Assembly: GCA_900766865.1 (NCBI GenBank)
Contig: CAAFXA010000307.1
Coordinates: forward strand, 1-8,586
Direction of reading: 5' to 3'
DNA length: 8,586 bases
From: an uncultured Akkermansia sp.
GTDB lineage: Bacteria; Verrucomicrobiota; Verrucomicrobiia; Verrucomicrobiales; Akkermansiaceae
Below the pieces are notes generated by a model. That model was not told where the DNA came from. It saw nothing but the letters and a program-made list of their open reading frames with translations, and ran no database searches. Each line of letters begins with the position of its first letter. The first letter of the stretch is position 1. Of the stretch, positions 5,501-8,586 are shown piece after piece. Position numbers and translations under genes: made by a program.

Positions 5501-8435
5501 AGGGGTGGAACACCGTGCGGCGCAGCTCCACTGTGGCGGTCAGCGGAGTGCCATCCCAGGCGGTGCCATCGGGTTTTACAGCCACCAGCTCCACGGGCAG
5601 GGTGCCGCCCACTTTTGCCAGCGTGGCCTGTGTGCGTATGCCGGCGTAGACGTCTGCAGGGTGCAGGATGCTTTTCTGCACGCTGCGTATGCTCTGTTCG
5701 TTGCCATTGGTGATGGTGGATGTGGCGGTCAGGTGGCGCAGGCGTGGGAACTCCATGTCCGGCAGAGAGAAGCTGTGGCTGCCCTTGCCTTGAGCATCCA
5801 GTGCCCCGATGGCTGAGGCGGTGGAGGTATCCTGCTCCAGCCTGTCCGGGTGACAGTAGGCATAGAAGTAATCCCATGGCCGTGTGCGGAAATCGCCGAA
5901 GCGGAATTCGCGCCACTCGGGCTGCTGCGGGTAGAAGTTGCCGGTGGCGATGGAAAGTAGCCAGTTTGCGCGGCCATGAGCCACGGGGGTGGTGGTGAAG
6001 TTGGTAGCGGTGGCGGTGAGCTGCACGCGGTTAGTGTCCGGCTGCACGGAAAGGGTGCTCTGCACCTCGAACTCGTTGCGGCGGAATTCCTTGCACTGGA
6101 TGTTCTCCCCGTGTGAACGCCGGATGTGGATGTAGTCGGCTGCCCCCGGATTTGCGGCAACGAAAGCTGCGTCGGGCGAGCTGTTGTCGGCGTCTCCCTT
6201 AAAGGTGAAGTCGAAGGAGATGCTGTGCTGTCCTACAGCCTGCATCGGTACATCCAGCGAGAAGGTGCCGTCTTCCCCTATGGTCACCGGCAGGGTGGCC
6301 ACAGTTTTGTAGTCGAGCTGCACTTTTGCCGTAGCGCTTTCGATTTCGGGGGTGCTCAGTTTGTTGTGCAGCAACCATCGCACCATGCCTTTGATGTGGG
6401 CTGTCTCGCCGGGGCGGTAGAGCTCGCGGTCGCTGAAGCTGTAGAAGATGGGCGTGGGGACATCTGCCGGGCAGATGCCGGCCTCCATCAATCTGCTGTT
6501 GTTCCAGCTGTTGTTTTGCCATTGCTCGATGTTGCGGGCATCGTGTGGCAGGGTGACACAGTCATCTGTTGTGGAGAGCTGGAGGTAACTCACCCCGGCC
6601 GGAAAATCACCCTGGGCCAGGCCGTTCTTCACGGGCATCTCAGTGAGTTGTTTCCCCGCTTTATCATAGAGCTTCAGCGTGCCGGCAGGTATGTCTTGTG
6701 CGGTGCTCAGGCTATAGGCGCGTGCAAAGAGATGGCGGCCATTGGTTTTCCACATCAGGCCCAAATCCGTCACCTGCACGAGGCCCTGATTGATGGCCGG
6801 AGTCTTGCTGTGGCGCAGGGGCTCGCCCTCGGCCTCCACAAAGTACAGGCCACCCACCGGCTGCCCCGGGAAGAGCTCGGCCAGAGGCAGGGAGAGCTCG
6901 TTTTCATCCCCCGTTTGCAGGGGGCGCTCTGCCCTGGCCACCACGCCGGGCAGGGTATCGGTGGCCACTTTGTTGTCGGGCAGCTTGTCATCCGCCAGCC
7001 CGGCGGCTTTGCGCTCCTCCTCGTTGCGGCGCGCGTAGTCGTTCTCGTACATGTACGAGCCCTGTTTGTAGCGCAGGCGGTAGTCCTGCAGCAGACGCAC
7101 GGCTTGGGCGGGGTTGTTGTCCAGCTTCCACACGCGGATGTTGCCGCTTTGCAGGCGGCCGTAGCGGCAGCGCAGAGTGGTGCTGCCCCGCAGCTGCAGG
7201 TGACTGGCGGTCACATCGGTGTAGATGTAGGGGCGTGCGGGGCGCAGGGTGGTTGCGTCGCCGGGCGTTTTCTCGCATGCATCCGTTGTGATGAGGGTGG
7301 GGTATCCGCCTTTGCAGTGCAGGCGGGGCTCCAGGCCGCCGGTTTCTGCGGCAAAGGTAATGCTCTGCAAGCCTTCCCGCACCTCGCCAGTTGTCAGTTG
7401 CAGCTTGCCTGTCTGCGAGTCGGTGGGGGTGAGCACGATGTCCTGCCCATCCAGCTGCCCGCGCAGAGCGCCATCTTTCCACTCCAGGGGAATGCGTTCG
7501 GCGTTTTCCTCATTGTGGCTGATGCTCCATTGCAGGCTGCTGATGAGGCTTGCCATGTCGGTGGAGGTGGGCATATCCAGCTGCAGTTTTACCCGATAGC
7601 TGCCGCGCTTGTTGCAGGTGGTGTGCAGCTCGTATGCCTGCGAGGGAACGGATACTGTGCGGAATACATAGTCGCTGTATATCGAGTAACTGTAGTCCCA
7701 GTCGGCCTGGGGCAGCAGCATCTCGCCATCCTTCCCCTCGGGTGAGTAGCCGGGAAACTCTGCCAGCCAGACGTTGGGTACCTCTTCTTCCGGAGGGCGT
7801 TTGGACAATGCCTCACGATCTGCATAGTAATAGTAAAAATCATCACAGTGGGCCAGTATATCGGCCACCGTCGCGGGGCGCACATTCAGCGGGGTGGTTT
7901 TGCCGTCTACCCTGTAGCAGAGCTGGGGCAGGCGCTTTCTGAGCTCGTCGGCGTGTTTTGCAGGGTTTGCCACAATGAACACATCTCCGTTGTCGCAGGT
8001 GTCGGCCGACAGGATGGAGCCTTTGTATGTGGGGAAGGAGGCTTTACGGCCGGCCAGTATTTCGCCCTTGAGGCCTTTCAACCCGGCGGGGATTTCCAGT
8101 TGCAGCATCTGCAGCAGTGGCAGTTCCCCGGTGATTGCCAGCTGCAGGCGCGAGGGGCTCACCCAGATGCCTCGCATGCAGTCCGGTATGGAGGTGCGGA
8201 AGTATCCCGCCTCCACCGGTTTGCCCACCTGATCCGCACTCACCATAGGTACACAGAAATCCACATGAATGGTGCTGCCGATGCTCAGCTCGTAATAATA
8301 TTGAGCCTCGATAAGCGGCGCCGGATGTGTGGGGGATACCTCAGTTGCGGCGGCGGGGGCGGATTCCTGCGCGGAGATGGTGCTGCTCAGCGTGAGCAGT
8401 GACAGGGCGGCAGCGATGGGTTGGTGGGCTTTCAT
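2595..8435 (-). CDS. secreted bacterial alpha-2-macroglobulin with thioester (YfhM-like)
   Basis: This 1946-residue envelope protein is a predicted pan-protease trap: bait cleavage exposes a Cys-Gln thioester that covalently captures the attacker. Residues 1-22 are a signal peptide ending ISA|QE, with no lipobox Cys, so the protein should be soluble in the periplasm or outside. An N-terminal MG1-like domain (about 48-135) is followed by several hundred residues I cannot assign. YRPGE (673-677) marks the MG2/A2M_N domain. EDEG and PDPLGHFYS (about 1201-1221) mark MG6. A Gly/Asp/Glu/Ser-rich linker (1257-1274) precedes the A2M domain, which begins at RRNFTPCALW (Phe1280). The thioester is CTEQ, Cys1508 to Gln1511 (bases 3914-3903). 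An alpha-helical thioester domain follows, with a YWDGG motif near 1562. EDRLP (1842-1846) lies in the C-terminal MG10-type domain. The protein is about 290 residues longer than E. coli YfhM (1653). An in-frame TAG 12 codons upstream, with no other start between, fixes Met1. No Shine-Dalgarno precedes it. Confidence 0.95.
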   Translation of the reverse strand: MKAHQPIAAALSLLTLSSTISAQESAPAAATEVSPTHPAPLIEAQYYYELSIGSTIHVDFCVPMVSADQVGKPVEAGYFRTSIPDCMRGIWVSPSRLQLAITGELPLLQMLQLEIPAGLKGLKGEILAGRKASFPTYKGSILSADTCDNGDVFIVANPAKHADELRKRLPQLCYRVDGKTTPLNVRPATVADILAHCDDFYYYYADREALSKRPPEEEVPNVWLAEFPGYSPEGKDGEMLLPQADWDYSYSIYSDYVFRTVSVPSQAYELHTTCNKRGSYRVKLQLDMPTSTDMASLISSLQWSISHNEENAERIPLEWKDGALRGQLDGQDIVLTPTDSQTGKLQLTTGEVREGLQSITFAAETGGLEPRLHCKGGYPTLITTDACEKTPGDATTLRPARPYIYTDVTASHLQLRGSTTLRCRYGRLQSGNIRVWKLDNNPAQAVRLLQDYRLRYKQGSYMYENDYARRNEEERKAAGLADDKLPDNKVATDTLPGVVARAERPLQTGDENELSLPLAELFPGQPVGGLYFVEAEGEPLRHSKTPAINQGLVQVTDLGLMWKTNGRHLFARAYSLSTAQDIPAGTLKLYDKAGKQLTEMPVKNGLAQGDFPAGVSYLQLSTTDDCVTLPHDARNIEQWQNNSWNNSRLMEAGICPADVPTPIFYSFSDRELYRPGETAHIKGMVRWLLHNKLSTPEIESATAKVQLDYKTVATLPVTIGEDGTFSLDVPMQAVGQHSISFDFTFKGDADNSSPDAAFVAANPGAADYIHIRRSHGENIQCKEFRRNEFEVQSTLSVQPDTNRVQLTATATNFTTTPVAHGRANWLLSIATGNFYPQQPEWREFRFGDFRTRPWDYFYAYCHPDRLEQDTSTASAIGALDAQGKGSHSFSLPDMEFPRLRHLTATSTITNGNEQSIRSVQKSILHPADVYAGIRTQATLAKVGGTLPVELVAVKPDGTAWDGTPLTATVELRRTVFHPYRYGTESSFSVRNSKETTTAHKAEVQLTGTPAKLELPVESAGQYDVLVSGTDARGRKFCSATRHYVWGDEVSPWEYLDHEELELVADKPSYRAGDTAHVLVQTPVDAELLVTVEREGVLRHYRRSVSVDKPVIDIPVEAGDAPVVYVNVSLVQSDARRGSDGKPVTKLGTCELHVEAPEKELTIQLTTPQQSLLPGEPCTVSGTITDATGKPVPHADVTLYAEDEGTLQVMGYKLPDPLGHFYSPQQRRNFVNTYSGLGHLVGENLKNRYLGNKGVFIGGGDDYESEADISDSSAEAIRRNFTPCALWLASIKTDAQGRFTATYSNPDTMTRYRLMAVAGAGDKFGAGESSYQVNKPIMLEPIAPMSATEGDEILLPVTVSMLPGQLPAGSGDSLRWQVSLSGQNVDIPQPSQSVTLCGNTPATLHFPIRVQKAAPTQLQWRVQAADAAPGSPLAPVRDAVELSFDAVPPSPHLREYVWAKLTNGQSGRLNNWLRNAYRAGSPVQLTMSTSPLAGLGYPLQYLFTYPYGCTEQLCSTVIPWLLREELQETLGLSFPEDKRPSHIIAEVKHKLLARKLDSGRFSYWDGGHETSEFSPYAVFILNIMGEHSWSDFNALKQQITDGSGNCYLSLLVLSISNKLGTSELNAVLQREGKNLHKLSANQKWILAICAAQLNHRRAAELHKLAQQANESTRSSHTLPPLQALRTLYAIGSAPKAPATEKLLRDYLQHSAGQYSTWRNAWMLLCVHFYNRGAGIADRRAKVNGTTITTSTPMQVRTTTGSSESWLSIGNPVYVTGFAEGYLAQQQAEQAVSNGFDVSRRYEQLQPDGSWQPTATFRVGDIVRVSVTATAAPDADNLRYLVLEDRLPAAFEAVDPQLISQALPEGVNAETLRSWYSFPASVNNREFLKDRVRVFADNLWNTRNFEVSYVARVVRSGKVTAPAAKAELMYRPEVHGLSIPQRFEVKPR
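2607..2612 (-). promoter_or_regulatory. possible Shine-Dalgarno sequence of pbpC
   Basis: GAGGTG lies within the last codons of the A2M gene, 11 nt before the pbpC ATG. That spacing is slightly longer than optimal. The closer AGG at 2598-2600 is too near the start to serve. The site supports the ATG at 2595 as the start. Confidence 0.45.
3903..3914 (-). other. thioester-forming CTEQ motif of the A2M
   Basis: Codons TGC ACC GAG CAA read on the minus strand encode Cys1508-Thr-Glu-Gln1511 in the context YPYGCTEQLC. In thioester A2Ms the Cys thiol and Gln amide form the reactive bond that is attacked once the trap springs. Its presence separates this protein from thioester-less bacterial A2Ms (YfaS type) and agrees with linkage to pbpC. 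A second cysteine, Cys1513, lies two residues after the Gln. Confidence 0.93.
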
Positions 8436-8468
8436 GGTGGTATGGGGAAACGTGTTCTGCTGTCTGCT

Positions 8469-8497
8469 ACACTACTACATATTACCTGCCTTGACAA
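8469..8497 (-). promoter_or_regulatory. candidate sigma-70-type promoter of the A2M-pbpC operon
   Basis: On the minus strand TTGTCA (8497-8492) is a 5/6 match to the -35 consensus. It is followed after 17 bp by TAGTGT (8474-8469), a weak 3/6 match to -10. Transcription would begin around 8462, leaving a leader of about 27 nt. A better -10-like hexamer, TAATAT (8484-8479), lies only 7 bp from the -35 and lacks a good partner. The leader lacks a Shine-Dalgarno sequence; the bases before the ATG are CCCCATACCACC. Confidence 0.35.
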
Positions 8498-8555
8498 GCA
8501 ATTTCTTCAAGTTTACGCGTTGGCATAATTAATCCGCAAAAATGCATTAGCTCTT

Positions 8556-8569
8556 CAAATTGCAATTTG
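8556..8569. promoter_or_regulatory. perfect 14-bp palindrome CAAATTGCAATTTG, possible operator
   Basis: CAAATTG and CAATTTG are exact reverse complements with no spacer. That symmetry suits binding by a dimeric helix-turn-helix regulator. The site lies about 60 bp upstream of the candidate -35 element of the A2M operon. It could instead serve a gene beyond the right edge. No specific regulator can be named from it. Confidence 0.3.
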
Positions 8570-8586
8570 TCGGGTGAGCGAAGCGA

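Larger units (their letters stand above)
8436..8586. other. intergenic region upstream of the A2M-pbpC operon
   Basis: This 151-bp stretch is noticeably richer in A+T than the genes. It carries a candidate minus-strand promoter (8469-8497) and a perfect palindrome (8556-8569). It ends in GAGCGAAGCGA, which resembles the GAGCGCAGCGA found on the minus strand of the 70-bp repeat. No RNA gene is recognisable. A 34-codon frame on the minus strand is open from the window edge to a TAA at 8482-8484 and cannot be confirmed as coding. Confidence 0.5.

Noticed and set aside
4083..5816. 577-codon plus-strand open frame antisense to the A2M gene
   Set aside because: It is a shadow frame of GC-rich coding DNA. 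Its translation is low-complexity, rich in Gly, Ala and His, with no family signature, while the opposite strand encodes a clear A2M.
6126..7745. 539-codon plus-strand open frame antisense to the A2M gene
   Set aside because: Same reason: a codon-bias shadow of the minus-strand A2M frame without recognisable domains.
8491..8529. divergent plus-strand promoter (TTGACA at 8491-8496 with CATAAT at 8524-8529)
   Set aside because: The spacing is 27 bp, far from 17, and no plus-strand gene start is visible to the right. TTGACA here is largely the complement of the minus-strand -35 candidate.

Overview
The window holds one two-gene operon, transcribed leftward on the minus strand, that fills about 93% of the sequence. 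The first gene (8435 to 2595) encodes a very large secreted bacterial alpha-2-macroglobulin (A2M) of 1946 residues with an intact CTEQ thioester. The second (2595 to 424) encodes penicillin-binding protein 1C (PbpC), a bifunctional peptidoglycan glycosyltransferase/transpeptidase. The A2M stop and the pbpC start share one base (TAATG), so translation is probably coupled. This pairing and order match yfhM-pbpC of Escherichia coli. The usual interpretation is that the A2M covalently traps proteases that breach the outer membrane while PbpC repairs the wall.

The gene pair points to a Gram-negative (diderm) bacterium, and the DNA is clearly GC-rich. The A2M start has no Shine-Dalgarno sequence, and the A2M carries a signal peptide without a lipobox. 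I lean towards a gut-type member of the Verrucomicrobiota or a related PVC lineage. That is an impression from protein style, not something the sequence proves.

Layout: 1-100 is non-coding and has a perfect 8-bp hairpin (12-31) and a GGCA-rich stretch. 101-401 is a tandem array of four full 70-bp units plus a 21-bp partial unit, lying directly downstream of pbpC. Each unit carries two small hairpins. Read in the direction of pbpC transcription, one of them is followed by a T-run in three of the four units, so the array looks like a multi-copy terminator in the pbpC 3' untranslated region. 424-2595 is pbpC and 2595-8435 is the A2M gene. 8436-8586 is a comparatively AT-rich upstream region with a plausible promoter and a perfect 14-bp palindrome.

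I found no transposase, RNA gene, CRISPR array or defence system, and the two genes belong to known families. What deserves attention is the 70-bp array (terminator-like, alternating two-unit structure, open in all three minus-strand frames) and the long N-terminal region and non-lipoprotein export signal of the A2M.
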